Notes under the pieces: generated by a model
The model's input: the letters and a program-made list of their open reading frames with translations, nothing else
Told to the model about the DNA's origin: nothing
Database searches by the model: none
Made by a program: the position numbers and the translations under genes
Shown here: positions 11,773 to 24,385 of the stretch, in pieces
How positions within the stretch are numbered: the first letter of the stretch is position 1
Layout: every line of letters begins with the position of its first letter
NCBI GenBank assembly: GCA_009617715.1
Contig: VTFK01000294.1
Location: forward strand, 620,001 to 684,000
Reading direction: 5' to 3'
DNA from: Plectrocnemia conspersa
Taxonomy: Eukaryota > Arthropoda > Insecta > Trichoptera > Polycentropodidae
Length of the DNA: 64,000 nt

Positions 11773-14690
11773 GTGAGCTTTTGACCCAAATAGTCAATAA
11801 TTCAGTAAAACGATTTTGCTACATTGAACAAACGTGTACATTATCAGCGTACATACTCACATACATATATTCCTGCGATGATGAATTTTTAATTCCACCT
11901 TTAATCTGTAAATATTTGAAAATAACAATTTACGTTAATGAAATTGTAATACTTTTATTTTTATTTTGAAATATGTACCTTTAATTGTATTTTATTGTAT
12001 ATTTTTATAATAACTGATTAGTGAAAATCAAAATAGGACATATAAACAAAATTATTTATTAGAATAAAAACAACAGAAGTAAATAAAAATTAAATATTTC
12101 AAATAAAACTAGAAAGAAATATTATTGTCTGTTTAATTTTAGACCAAATTAAACGTCGTTAATAACTGACAAGAGTTTTAAAATTACTCAATTATAATTC
12201 AATGTAATAAAAACCATTTTCAATAATTCACGAATTACAATTTTTATCTATTCACTAAAATACCACCAAATTTAACGTTGGTAATATTTGCTGTAAAATC
12301 AGATTTAGACAAGTGTTTGCAAACTTTACTAATAGAACATAATGTAATGAAAACTTTGCACTTACACATTTGCAATAATTCACAAATCGCAAATTGATCT
12401 GCTTAGTATTTAATCAATTATTATTTTCATACCTTTTATTTTCATATTTTTTAAATGCTATATTTATCTAGAAAAAAATAATACAAAAAATATAGACAAA
12501 TATTTAAATTTAAAATTGTCAAAATAACAGTTATTGAAATTACAATTATTACTTCTTAGAAAGCAAAAATTCACGTCAAAAGCAATAAAATCGTGTCGGC
12601 GCCGTTGCAGTGGGAACGCTCGGTAACGAGCGGGTTTGCTCTCGGCGGTCCTGGGCGCATACATAACGTCAATACTGGCACTTCCAATTGACATTCGCTT
12701 CTGACAACACTTCATCAAGAACATACACGTATGCTTCACAGCTTGAATGCATAAGAGTTTATCTATATTTGAAACAATCGAAGCGAATAAAAAAAAAAAA
12801 CACCTTATTCCCTTCTTACTTGCGTTTAAAAAATATGATTTATTAACTGTATATGATAATTTGTACATAATGTTTTTTTCGTAGATTGCTAAGAATACGT
12901 TTAATGATTGTGATTAAAAATTTATAAATTATTACCATCTGGTTACCAATTTTTATTTTTAAGCTGCTTATCTAATACATATTTATTGGTTAATATAAAT
13001 TATATTTTTCATGGGTAAAAAATGGGAAAGCTTTCGGTTTATTTTCAATACTTGTGTGTATTTAATAAATCACTAGTTCATATGATATAATAAATACTAA
13101 AAATATATTATTTACATAAATAAAAAAAATATTACTTAAATTACGAATTTAACTTTCCTGCACTTTCTTGAAGCAATAGACATTCCTGCGGTGTGCTGTG
13201 AAGGGGAAAGTGAATCACCCCTTTATTTCTCTTCCGTGTCCTTTTTGAGACATGTCTACTATGACGGGGATTAAAGTCGCTAATTTATAATACTTCATAA
13301 TATAATATAATAATAATTTAAAAAATTAGCCTAGTCGAATATATATTTGTAACATGACTAAAACATAACTATAGTTCTGATATCCATCTATTTTTGTGAC
13401 ACTATTCGATATATTAACGTGAAATTCGAACTTTACCCTAACTTAAAAAATAGTAAAAAAATATTAATTAAATTCTTCTTAAACTTCAATTAAAAATTGT
13501 TGGTAAGTTAATAAAAATAAGTATATGAAATGAGATAATGGTAAATAAATGCAAATAAAATTATAGAACAATAAATCATAAATATGCAAATTCGCATTGC
13601 AAGTTTATGATATTTCACTCTTGTTGTCACATTGCTAACTATTTAACTTTGTCAGTACGAGTATTGCGACTCAGCGTCTGGCTCTGCATTGGTGTGTGTG
13701 AGAGAGACGGCGGAATGGGTCGGAGGGTTAGTGTGAGGGAGACGTAGATAAGGGAGTAAATACTTGAGTGTGACATTATAACAAAGGGAGGGGACAGCTA
13801 CAAAATAAATCAATGGAAGCAACTCCAGACAACTGCGTCGATAGAAATTGCTAATTAATCTGTAATTAATTTAATTGAAAACAACTGGATCAATTACCTC
13901 TCTGTTTATCGCAATTTGAATAATAAAGAAATAGATTCAAATCAATCAGTATCTTTAAAATGTTTATTATAAAGTAAATTAAAGTGACCGGCTAAATAAT
14001 GAAAGCTACATACATTTTCACAAAGGTTCTTCTTGTATGATAAACGGTATGGATAACAGTTTGCATTCAATAAAATACATAAGTAAACAAAGGGTAAAAA
14101 GCTGGTAATACGTCAGAGTGAAATCAAATAAAAAAAGGTATATAACTATAAAGATAAGGCTACCTTTTACCTGATAAAAATAGTATCCGTCGTGTCTTTC
14201 CGTTCACCTACGTCCAGTATTATCATGTGACCTCAGCATTTGCGAAAAAAGAAAATTGTGTTCAAAGCAATCACATTTTGCCAGGGACAGCGATATTCAA
14301 ATAGGGCGAAACTATAATCGTTTAATAGTGTATTATTTTATACGCATACATATTTTTTATAATTAAAATTTGATAAATAATATAATATACTAAAGCACGT
14401 AAAATTTAGGGCGAAGAACGAAATCAAAGACAAACTTATTTTTAACTAGATATTTAGCGAATTTTATTTGGCTTTTATTAATAATATTTTTTAAGTGGTA
14501 AATTAGAGTAAATGTTTGCATACTTATGTTATGTATGTGTATATGTATAGTTTTAAATACATTTTTGTTTAAAATAGTTGTTTTTTGTGATTTAATAAAA
14601 AAATCTTTCTAAACACGTATTTAAACTAGGATATTTTAGCTTATTAAGAATGATAAATTATATTAAATAAATGTAATAATTATGAACGAG
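11773..14690. other. AT-rich flank with small higher-GC patches
   Basis: No gene is supported. Patches at about 12590-12720, 13150-13270 and 13640-13800 are GC-richer but show no recognised motif. The 134-codon minus-strand stretch at 12464-12868 is low-complexity and looks like chance. Confidence 0.4.
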
Positions 14691-15075
14691 CCCAGCATCT
14701 TAGAAGCCCAATCGCAGACGTCGTTTACGAGTAGAGAGAATCTCCAATTGCTCTTAAAAGTGATTCAAAGATCCTGAGTGGAATTTTCTCTAAGCAAAAC
14801 GTTCCCACTGAGATCGTAGAAATAATCTGATGGCGATCAGAATCGAAAAATGACACAGTATTGCACTTTCTGACACTAAAGGGCAGACAGTTGCTGGAGC
14901 CTCATCTCCATAGAGAATCTAAACCACTCTGTAAAAAGAAGCAGTGTGCAATCTTCTATATGCTGATGTTCAAATCATCAGCATATAGAAGAAAACTTGA
15001 ATTTGTAACTGCTGTATTTATGTCATAAATAAACAATGTGAAGTGAAAAGGGCCCGGGTTGGACTCTTGAGGACC
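14690..15075 (-). mobile_element. Jockey-like LINE reverse-transcriptase fragment
   Basis: On the minus strand it reads a GxxQxSNPGP-like block, then INTAV.NSSFLLYADDLN, the catalytic YADD box, followed by CHTVSFF. The same blocks occur on the + strand at 40.6-40.9 kb. It is broken by stops and truncated at both ends. Confidence 0.7.
14952..14992. repeat. Inverted repeat, 17-bp arms, 7-base loop
   Basis: The arm TCTTCTATATGCTGATG is followed by TTCAAAT and the exact reverse complement. It overlaps the YADD-coding part of the LINE fragment, so one arm looks like an inverted copy of the other. Confidence 0.85.
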
Positions 15076-15654
15076 CTTCAGGTAAATGATATTGTGTTAA
15101 AATCATGTATATATTATACATAATTACTCAGTCTACGATTAAGAACGAATTATTTTAATATGTTTAAATTTTAAAAAGGTTACTTTTTAATTATATATAC
15201 AAATGGTCATAATGTACAAAAAAGTCGTTCAAATGAAGATAATGATTCTTAAACAATTGAAAGGTTTATGCTATGAAAAATATTGAATACTGTAATTATA
15301 AATAATATTATTTTTATTACCTCCAGCCGCTGAAAGTAATTTAAAAAATCCCTTCTCTTATATTTTTTTAAATTTTCTGTAAGGTTGCATATTAAAATTG
15401 TCCACGTAATATTTTTTTACGCTTACATATTTAATATTTATGATACCTGCTTATTTGTCTTAAGTCATACTATATCAAAGATCACCAAACTAGGATATAG
15501 TAGTTAAAATAAAAATAATATTTTGCAAGATTATTGTTTTTTCGAATAAAATAAATCAGTAATGATTTTTTTGAGATTCAAATCCGTTGAAGTGTGACTT
15601 TGCAGCCAGTAAGACGCAGATAGAAACTAGTGAGAATTGTATAAGATTACATTT

Positions 15655-16003
15655 ATTGAGAGTTACTATGATGGGCAAGTATCGTTTTCTCCAAGCAGTG
15701 GTGGAGAATCTGGCGCCGGGATGATGTCCGTGGAAGATCCTTAGAGTTCTGATTGGTGTGGCAGCGACAGTATAGCAAAGGTTGATACCTCTCTGCTGCA
15801 GTGCTCGTATAGTAGAATCCCTCTCAGGATGTGAGCTTCTATGACTGTATGTTGTCCGCGGGCGGGCGGGCGTCTGCTAGTCTCCTCGAGTGTCTGCTTT
15901 TTCCTCATCAGAGACCAGGCTACAAAGCTTGCTGTCTAGTCACAATCATGCAGCGATCATCCAGCCAATCGTTGCACTCGATTCTTAGAGTAACGAAATA
16001 TTT
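15655..16003 (-). mobile_element. LTR fragment, family A (3' half)
   Basis: The reverse complement matches 6196-6400 and the right half of 8941-9660 (TTCTCCACCACTGCTTGGAG, then CAAGCTTTGTAGC). It is truncated at both ends. The GC-rich GGGCGGGCGGGCG lies inside it. Confidence 0.7.
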
Positions 16004-16690
16004 AGATTGTTTTAATTCATTATGAGCGTAAGGCACTTTAATGATTAAATACTTTTAATTATGTTATGTCGTATATTTTAATTATTTCTAAGATTAGTGA
16101 AATATTATAAAAACAAACATGTTTTTTCAAAACTATGTGGTTATGTTTGTGGATATGCATAATTTTATATATTAGTTTTTTTTTATTATTTCAAAAGATG
16201 ATTGAATTATCTTTAAACCATGATATCATATCATGCTATTTTATTTTATGTTCATACTCAGGAGCATGTATGAATGTACATAGAGTACATATGTTTATGT
16301 ATAACTTTCATGAAATTGACAATATAAATCAGCGTCGTAAGAAGTGTCAATCAGGTAGTAAAGGGCGACCGACGAGGTGACAAAATGGCTATAAATTACG
16401 GTAATGGAGTGGCGGTGATCTGCAGCTACTGACACACTGGCGCCGCTACATCCTTGCACGTACGTTATATGTGGCGTTATAGGTGAGGATATCAACGCAA
16501 AATTTCATTGTTCTCTATTTGTTTCAGTGCTGAAAATGCACCCTCTGTGATCATAATATTTTTTTGACATAAAATTGTTGGACTTATCATCGCCAGTAAT
16601 CGGCTGTTTGAGAAAAATTGTGTTCATTGCATTTAAGTAGCCATCGCAAGCAAAATTTCGGTCTACTATTTTTCAAATATAGCTCTATAG

Positions 16691-17031
16691 CAGCGTACGC
16701 CACAGCTTCCACTTTTTTTTCAAAAATCACGCACACTTAACTAATATAATCGAATTGTAGGAGTTGACAACCAGCTACTGTTATATTATATAATATTTAT
16801 TTTGTGTGAATTAAGCTGAATTATTTACAATTATAGCCGGATGTGGTCCAAACGAAATACCTTGAAATGAGCACTGCCGCTTCACGAACAAACAATTTAT
16901 TGCAGTGCATGTAGAAACAAAAACAGCACACAATCGTATTTTCGTGCGACGTATACAACTTTCTTCTTGTGACTCGGCTCTAGCACGTGCGAATGTATGT
17001 GTATAAAAATTGGAAGCTGTGGCGTACGCTG
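16691..17031. mobile_element. hAT-type MITE, 341 bp
   Basis: It begins CAGCGTACGCCACAGCTTCC and ends with the exact reverse complement; the match runs 21 bp. Both sides carry the 8-bp duplication CTCTATAG (16683-16690, 17032-17039). An 8-bp target site and CA..TG ends indicate hAT. There is no transposase, so it is a non-autonomous copy. Confidence 0.9.
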
Positions 17032-17044
17032 CTCTATAGTCTGA

Positions 17045-17080
17045 AAGAACGAGTACTAGCGGAGCTAAGTACTCGTTCTT
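17045..17080. repeat. Hairpin, 13-bp arms, 10-base loop
   Basis: AAGAACGAGTACT is followed by a 10-base loop and AGTACTCGTTCTT. It lies 6 bases outside the right target duplication of the hAT-type element. Confidence 0.8.
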
Positions 17081-17640
17081 GCTAGGATTTTTTTCTTAGA
17101 CAATTTTATAAGAACTTAAGGTTTTAAAAACCTTTCCCAATTCTTTGTCAGAAGCTAGAAACAACAATTTAAAAAGCAAAGGGACATTCAAATCAGTCTT
17201 TAAGCAAATAAATAGATTTCAGATCGATTCAGTTTCCATCTATCTAAATTCTAATGGAAGTTGCTTCTGAATTCCATATAACATATTGTAATAATATCCT
17301 GACACTTTATTCTTCTTTACTTCTATCGATCTTTTCAAAAACTGTGAATGACGAAGGCATTTTGTATGCAAAATATTTCATGTAAATACAAAGGGCCCGG
17401 ACTAGACATTTTGGCACCTGAGGCAAAAGGACAAATTTGTGTCCCATGTACTTAATTTTTTACTTTCAATAAGTATAATATAACAAAATAGATTTATTCA
17501 TAATAATATTATATAAAAAATGTTATAGAACACAGTAATTGTACAATTGTTGTAGAAATATAAAGTTTTGGACATATTAAAAATGAAATGACAAACCTTT
17601 ACAGAAAATTTTTAACAGATTTTGTAGTAAAACTTTATAG

Positions 17641-17885
17641 CAGCGGCGTAGCTATGGGGGGGGGGGCCGGGCGGCACTTGCTTGGGGGCGGCATATTCGC
17701 GATGGAATCGTCTATTGTGGTTTTAAACCCTGAATAAACTAAAATTTACGAATAGCAAAAGCTTAACAATAATCAATTTATTATTTTAAGAAATGCTGAT
17801 TTTATGACCCTGTAAAAAAATGTATGGGAGGGTGCGGTAATTTTAAGGATTGCCCCGGGCGGCACATACCCTAGCTACGCCACTG
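17641..17885. mobile_element. hAT-type MITE, 245 bp
   Basis: The ends CAGCGGCGTAGCTATGGG and CCCTAGCTACGCCACTG are imperfect inverted repeats. Both sides carry the exact 8-bp duplication CTTTATAG (17633-17640, 17886-17893). Subterminal GGGCGGCAC occurs in direct copies. There is no coding capacity. Confidence 0.9.
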
Positions 17886-17893
17886 CTTTATAG

Positions 17894-19420
17894 TGTTTTA
17901 TATTTATTTTTTCAAAGTAAAGTCTTATCGTAGTATTTTTTTAACTAATTTTGTTGAACCGTCTGCAACAAAAATGTTACAAAAACATATTTGAGATCGT
18001 CACATAAGATCAATTAGAATAAAATAAAATTTTAAGTAATTTGATTTCCAATTTTTAAGTGATTCAAACTCACAAAAAATATCATATATTACAATAGAAA
18101 CAAAATAATATCGTTTACTCTTTATCCTTAAAGTTTTATTTTTTTTTCTAAAATCACACTCAATTAAATTATAATATCGAATATGGCAATTATAAAATTG
18201 CCATACTCCATAATTTTTCCTGAGCAAGTGACAATCTAAAATAGGTTCTTAAAATTTTCAATTTAAAAAGAGTCTTCAGTGACCGGTAATGTTAATACTA
18301 TTCTCAACGCATTATCTAAATTCGGATATGACTGTACTAAGATTGTATTCATGCATTATTCATAATATATCTAAAATTGTAACTGTCTTGACGTCTAGAA
18401 TTACCATTGCCTGATTTTTGCAAGTAATTATTTCTGATGATAATTTATTAGAACTAATATCGTTAGGATATTTGAAAGCAAAATCATTAACTGCTTTATG
18501 TAAATTTTCTGCATTTTAAAAATTCAAAATGTGATGTAATTTTAATTTCATACAGTTTTTCATATTTCAATCTAAGATTTGATATTAATATCACATTTTT
18601 CTTTGGTTAAGTTATTGGTACTTGTTCTCAAATGCGTATCCTAGAGGTGATGCTCAAACTTAATACCGTGGTAGAAGTCCTTGCAGAAAAATAATAGTTC
18701 GAGGGTCGAGATGTAGTGAAGTGAATGAGTCTAACCCGTTATATTCATTATCGTGCGAATAAACCATATCCCCACTCCGTACGTTGGAAGGGATCATAAG
18801 AATGCGAGCTGTTAAGTCCGCAAGCACCTCACGCGGGGCTTCGGACGCGCGTGTACCGTATCTCTTGACTCCTGTTACGCATGTCGCAACAAAATCAAAG
18901 TTTTTCCATATTTTTTGTGCTATTGAAATTTAGTGCCCGATAAAACTCATGTGTTAAATAACAGTAATTTTCAATCATGTTCTTGATTCTATCTACGTAT
19001 GTGGTAATAGGTAGAGCTAGTCACAAGAGAGGTCCAGTGGGTGCAAATTATTAAATTCTCGTGCTATGCAAAAGACACAAAATTGAAAAAAAAATTCGGT
19101 GCATTTTTATACCTGGTAGGTAAAAAGCATGTCATGGAGAATTTTTTTTTTTAAATTTCACAAAAAACATAAAACCTCTTAAAAATTGTATTAAAATATC
19201 AACTGAATTGTCACGTCTTATTTAAATATATTATTTTTTGCATTAAGTTGGTAACGGTAGGAGAAAACGATGTTCCACCAATGAAAATGGGACGAATTAG
19301 AACCTAATACTTATATCAATTAGAGTTTTTTTTAAATATATCCGAGTGGTAAGGGTTAATTTTATTTTTATTTTTATTGGGGGCTATTAATGTTTTTGAG
19401 TACAGAAATATCATATCACA
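17894..19420. other. AT-rich flank, nothing recognised
   Basis: No gene was found. The patch at about 18610-18890 is GC-richer (CGCGGGGCTTCGGACGCGCG) and could be regulatory for the adjacent promoter block. Confidence 0.35.
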
Positions 19421-19429
19421 GAACGCACC

Positions 19430-19831
19430 TGCAACGTTACGTTGATGCGCTCGGGGGGTAGAGAAGGCAACAACTCATAAAATTAAGCGATTCGGCCGGC
19501 GGCTCGTCCAGTCGTTAGCGGGCGGCGTCTGGCTCGCACGCCGCCGTTGCGCACCGCTGCCGTTTCATTGTAGCCCACGTGCCGCCGGTTGACAGTGGCG
19601 CACCAACACTTTTTGACATTTGGCCGCGCGTTGCGGCACCGGTCGAACGTGTTGACGGATACTATTTTTGTTGCACTGTTGTTGTTGTGTTATTGTTGAG
19701 GCAGGTCGGATATATAATATATATGTGCAAAACTCCAATTGGATCACGTGCGTTGTGTTCTGGATTGTTGATTGATAGATCATTATCGATCGATTTGGTT
19801 GTGCAGTTTGTTTTGGATTGCGGATTTAATC
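19430..19831 (+). promoter_or_regulatory. Candidate promoter and non-coding first exon of the homeobox gene
   Basis: This CpG-rich block stands out sharply from AT-rich surroundings, with strings such as CGGCCGGCGGCTCGTC near 19491 and GCACGCCGCCGTTGCGC near 19536. It ends in ATC|GTAAGT, a near-ideal splice donor (exon end 19831). It lies upstream of, and on the same strand as, the coding exon, whose leader starts at a splice acceptor and therefore needs a 5' exon. I cannot fix the start site: there is a TATA-like run near 19709-19724 and several Inr-like spots. An open stretch through this block (19579-19866) crosses the donor and is probably not translated. Confidence 0.45.
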
Positions 19832-20289
19832 GTAAGTATCCTCAATTTTACTATTGTTTGTTTTAAAAATTATGGCAAAAATATACTTTACAACATTTCG
19901 TAATAAAATTCTAATGAAAACGTTTTGGAAATGTAACAATGAAAAATATTTGCTATTATTATTTTCAAATAAATAACAAAGGAAAATATAACGACGAATT
20001 ATTAAATGTAATATTATAAAAAATAAGTAACATTCATTTTTTCTTTTAACGTTGTATTGGATTTGAATCAATGTTTTTTTATGATTTTATTTATTACTAT
20101 TGTGATCAAAAATTAATGCTTAAAATTGGCAATAAACAAACCGACTGATTAAAATAAATTTCTATTGAAATCTAACTTGAATTTAAGAATATGAATAATA
20201 TCACATTATTTGTAACTAAATAAATATTAGGGGTTTTCGATATTTACTTAAAAATATAAAAATATTACAACAATAAAAAAATAATGGAA

Positions 20290-20970
20290 GTGTTGATATA
20301 TCAAATGTTTAAAAACACGACCAAAAATCATAGGATTAAAATATGTTTCGAAATAGGATTGTACTATATAGAGTAAAAATATTCGATAATAACAGTAAAA
20401 ATCAAAATAGTAGAACAATAAAAAATTAAACGGAAAACATGACCAAAAAATGTTTCGGAATAGGATTGTATATAGATTTCTTTGGATTTTTATTTCAAAA
20501 AGTTGTTAAAAGTGAATATTATGTGCCTTAAATAGTACAGCTTAATATTCTGATATATTTTTAACGCCATAAATAAATATCAGAACATATTATTTGTACT
20601 ATTTGTATCAAAATCTGTGATTTTTACAGAAATATTAAAACTTTTTAGTGTCATAAAAAAATTGGTATTTACTTTAAAAGTGAAAATATTATGATAATAA
20701 AAAAATGATGTATACTAAATGTTTAAAATCATGACCCATAAATAATGAGGTTACAAGATGTTTCGAAATTGGATAATAGATAGAGTTCTTTGGATTTTTT
20801 TATCAAAAAGTTGTAGAAAGTATATCTTATATCCTCTAAATTGTACCGCTAAATGCTTAATAATAACTCCACTATTTTGTATGATGTTGTGATATTTTTT
20901 TTACGTTAAACATAAGTGCTATTTGTATAAACATCTGTGATTTTGATAGAAATATCAAATTCTTTGTAAG
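20290..20970. repeat. Degenerate tandem repeat, period about 310 bp
   Basis: Blocks recur in order: ATGTTTCGRAATWGGAT (about 20343, 20451, 20758), CTTTGGATTTTTA..CAAAAAGTTGT (about 20480, 20790), and ATCTGTGATTTT.A.AGAAAT (about 20612, 20932). It is diverged and has no coding potential. Confidence 0.65.
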
Positions 20971-22149
20971 AATAAAATATTGAGTTATCCTATATTTTTC
21001 TAGTCTCGCAGATAAATATCGTGATTAAATATTAAAATAAAATCGAGCTATCTTGTACATAGTAAAAGCTATTGTTTGTAAGCAGATTTAACAGTTTATA
21101 CTTAGTGTTGTTAAAACTACTTGAAAGTATGATTTTAATACATAAATTTATATTTTTATAACATTTTCTTTTTGAGGATATTATAAATATTATTGCTCTG
21201 TCAATTCAATGGCAAAGTATTTGTATATTACAATAATGTTTCGTTCTTTAGAAAGGCATTAAAAACACATTTAAACTAGCAGTTCATCTATCATTTTAAT
21301 TGTTTACAAACATTTTTTGATTGTAACAATTCGAGTGTATCTTGAATTGAATCATTAAGGAAACGTTTAAAAAATACAAAATAGCTACTAGTGTTTTGAA
21401 TTTGCATTTTAAATTTTGCTGTAAACAAATTTCTGTTTATTGTTTTATTTCTATATAGTGTATTATACATATTTGATCTATAAAGCGATTTAAAATAATT
21501 TAAAAAAATCTATATTGAATAAATATATCGAATCCAACAGTTAAATGATAATATTTCCTTCATAGCGAATATTTATAAAAAAACACTAGTAATAAATTCT
21601 TGAAAATTGTTAAATTACTTTAATCGTGAAATAAAATATTCATAAATTATGTAATGAATGCCTGAATAATAATAATAATATAAGCTTAAAAGGTTTAAGG
21701 CTTTACGGCGACTTGTTACAAAGGAACAACAATCCTTCAAAACATGTTAGTTACGGTTTAAGTGAACGTGAAATTCAATTAATAAAATACTCGAATAAAC
21801 GCGCTGAATTTTATTATTGTTTTCATATATATTATATAAAACATGATTGCTTTAACGTTAATTGCTTATAAGTGTAATACAATAAAGCTTCATTAAAATA
21901 TAAAAGATAAGTAATTTTAAAGAATACTTACATAATTATTATGTAATATTAAAAATACGTAAGGTTAGGACAATATTTCATCAAATTTTTTTTATTTACG
22001 TGTATTTTTATTTCTTATATACATTATAATATATTGTACGTTTTTACTTAGGAAATAAAACAGATTTACTCAGTCGTTATTCTGTTTATAAATAATTATA
22101 TTACATTTTATTTATTTATTTCAATGCTTTATTTTCGTCGTTATTATTC

Positions 22150-22460
22150 CTTTGTGAAATCAACGCTAATTATTAATTTAATACAAATTCAACGTAATCG
22201 GCACGAGCACAAGTTACCTTTAATTGGGTACAGATGTAATTTGACGAAGTTGTTTCGGATGTAATTACGGGATCACATTATCCACTTGGAAACGGCCCTT
22301 TGCACAGGGACATTAAATTGTTTGATAGGAGCTATTTCAGGGGCTGCTTAAGACGCTATTTACGCACTTGCTTTATGTACACAACGCAATAAAATCGCTT
22401 AATGGTAAATGAAATATGACATTTGCGAGCTCCCACTTTACGAGCGACACAAAAATGAGC
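22150..22460. promoter_or_regulatory. Candidate intronic regulatory element
   Basis: A non-repetitive, balanced-composition block of about 300 bases in AT-rich intron, with homeodomain-type TAAT/ATTA cores and a CCTTTGCACAGGGACAT segment. The call rests only on composition and context. Confidence 0.3.
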
Positions 22461-22999
22461 AAAATTGTAAAACTGAACGTTATGTTTATTACTCGAGAAG
22501 TGTGCGTGAAAACTCCACCCGTAGGGGTGTCAAAGTAAATAATATATAATACTAACTAACTACATAATAATATAGCATTTTTCATTGCGAATGAGATATC
22601 TTAGTTAAAATGGAAGCGATTTTTTGTCTCGGTTAATAAAACTGGCGTTTCCAAGTCCGTGATAATTGCCGTGTCAATTCGTAATCCTGCCAAGAGAGAG
22701 GTTTATTCAGTGATCGATTTCTTTGTATAAAAGGGGAGAGTAATATTGATATTCTACGTCAACTTATTTTTATTGATAGAAATTAGCAAGCAAAAAATAG
22801 GCAAAGTGTGTTAAAAATATGAATTTTTCAAATAGATTATCAGCAAGAGACTTTTTTTGGTTAGATATAAAACGCTATATTTTTTAACTATTTTTATTTC
22901 ATCTATGACTAATTATATTTAGTTCCTTCGGCACTTACTAGATTGTTTGCTATAATTCTTCACATATATTTCCATAATCGCTGTTGACAAGTGCTAGTA

Positions 23000-23094
23000 G
23001 AACAACAGCACGGGTTTCGTTCGCGTCGCTCCACGGTCACTAACCGTTTGTGCCTGTAGTCTATGTCGACTTCCATAAAGCATTCGACACTTTC
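23000..23094 (+). mobile_element. LINE reverse-transcriptase fragment
   Basis: CAACAGCACGGGTTTCG reads QQHGFRSRRSTVTN, a Jockey/I-group reverse-transcriptase block. A second frame then gives VYVDFHKAFDT, the VDFxKAFD active-site block. The fragment is cut off where the LTR begins. Confidence 0.65.
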
Positions 23095-23292
23095 CTTGCT
23101 GTTGGTTGGTTATTTTGGTCACAGTAAATTAACACGAGTTTTGAGAATAAGACCCTTTACAAACGTGGTTTATTGTTTCCCGTGGTCGTTTCGCAACAAA
23201 GATTTTTTTTTAATGACAAAGAATATTTACAGTAAAAACACTTGCGTGTTATATTTTCTGGTCGTAATGAAGGCTTGTGTGTGGTCGCCACA
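23095..23292 (-). mobile_element. LTR fragment, family A (5' end)
   Basis: The reverse complement starts TGTGGCGACCACACACAAGCC and then matches the start of 8941-9660. GTGACCAAAAT is shared with the 32.6-kb copy. Confidence 0.7.
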
Positions 23293-24337
23293 GAAGAAAT
23301 AATTTTAAATATTAGATAAAGTTAGGAAAAATATGGGGGATAAAAATCCTTATCCATTTAATTTTCAACATTAATTAGTAAAGTATGAATAGCTCTTTAT
23401 TATTTAACAATATCATTTTAAATATATTTAGCAACATCAGATGTTTTATGGTTCATTTTCTATGCATGGTTTCAATAATGAATTATTCCTTCAGAAGTTC
23501 ACAATACTGTCACTATATTTTGTACAAGCTCGACTTTGAAATATTTTTTGGAGCTTCTTTGCTGTCTAACATGTGTCCTAAATTATTGTAATAATCATTG
23601 AGAATCTAGTTATTATCGCAGATATTGGTTCTTTTATTTTTTTGAAAACTAATAATGAACAGACTTCAAAACGTTGCTGTTTTTGCTTTTCTATTACTTT
23701 GTACTGTAACTTTTTTGTATATTTTTTATGGTATACAGATGTCGTGAAACAGTTTTAGGAGAAACCCCAAAGTTGTTTGTGGATAATCTTCAACAATGTA
23801 ATGATAGTCTTCAATGGGACTCATCTTCAAAATTAATATTGCAAGTACAAAATCTCTTGAACCATCGTCTTACAGTTCTTTGACTGACAGTACCCTCATA
23901 AGATCCCAAATGGATATTTCTCGTGGCCTGCGTTGTGTTTCAGTTTGTACTAAAAAAATGTTATGCAAATCTTTTGTTGACAATATAATGCATATAAGCA
24001 AAATAAAATAATATAAAAATATGGTTATTTTTCAACTGTGTAAAAAGTCAGATCTTTATATGAAACTTTATGTTTTCATCTGGATACTCGCAGTTAGTAA
24101 AGTATGGGAAATGTTCTAAACGAAGAATGTAAAATTCTAAAGCATTTGGGATCGCCTTATATTATAATTCCGTTATTTATTTTATCGGTCATTTTGTGAG
24201 TAAAAAAAAATTTTTGATTTAAAAATCTTTCAGGCCTGTTTATATTATTATTCCTACAGTTATCGCCATAAATATAAAAAAAATATTAATGAATTTCAGT
24301 ATCAGTTTATCTTTTCCACAGAAGAGATTATAATTGT

Positions 24338-24385
24338 CATGGTCATTTTTAACACATACTTCAAGCATGGTCATTTTTAACACAT
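24338..24385. repeat. Two direct copies of a 20-mer
   Basis: CATGGTCATTTTTAACACAT occurs at 24338-24357 and 24366-24385, with a spacer of 8 bases. Confidence 0.85.

Noticed and set aside
12464..12868. 134-codon minus-strand open stretch
   Set aside because: Its composition follows AT bias, there is no domain, and no splice or promoter context supports it.
19579..19866. 95-codon open stretch in the GC block
   Set aside because: It crosses a near-perfect GTAAGT donor and its second half is intron-like. The GC block is better explained as a promoter and leader.
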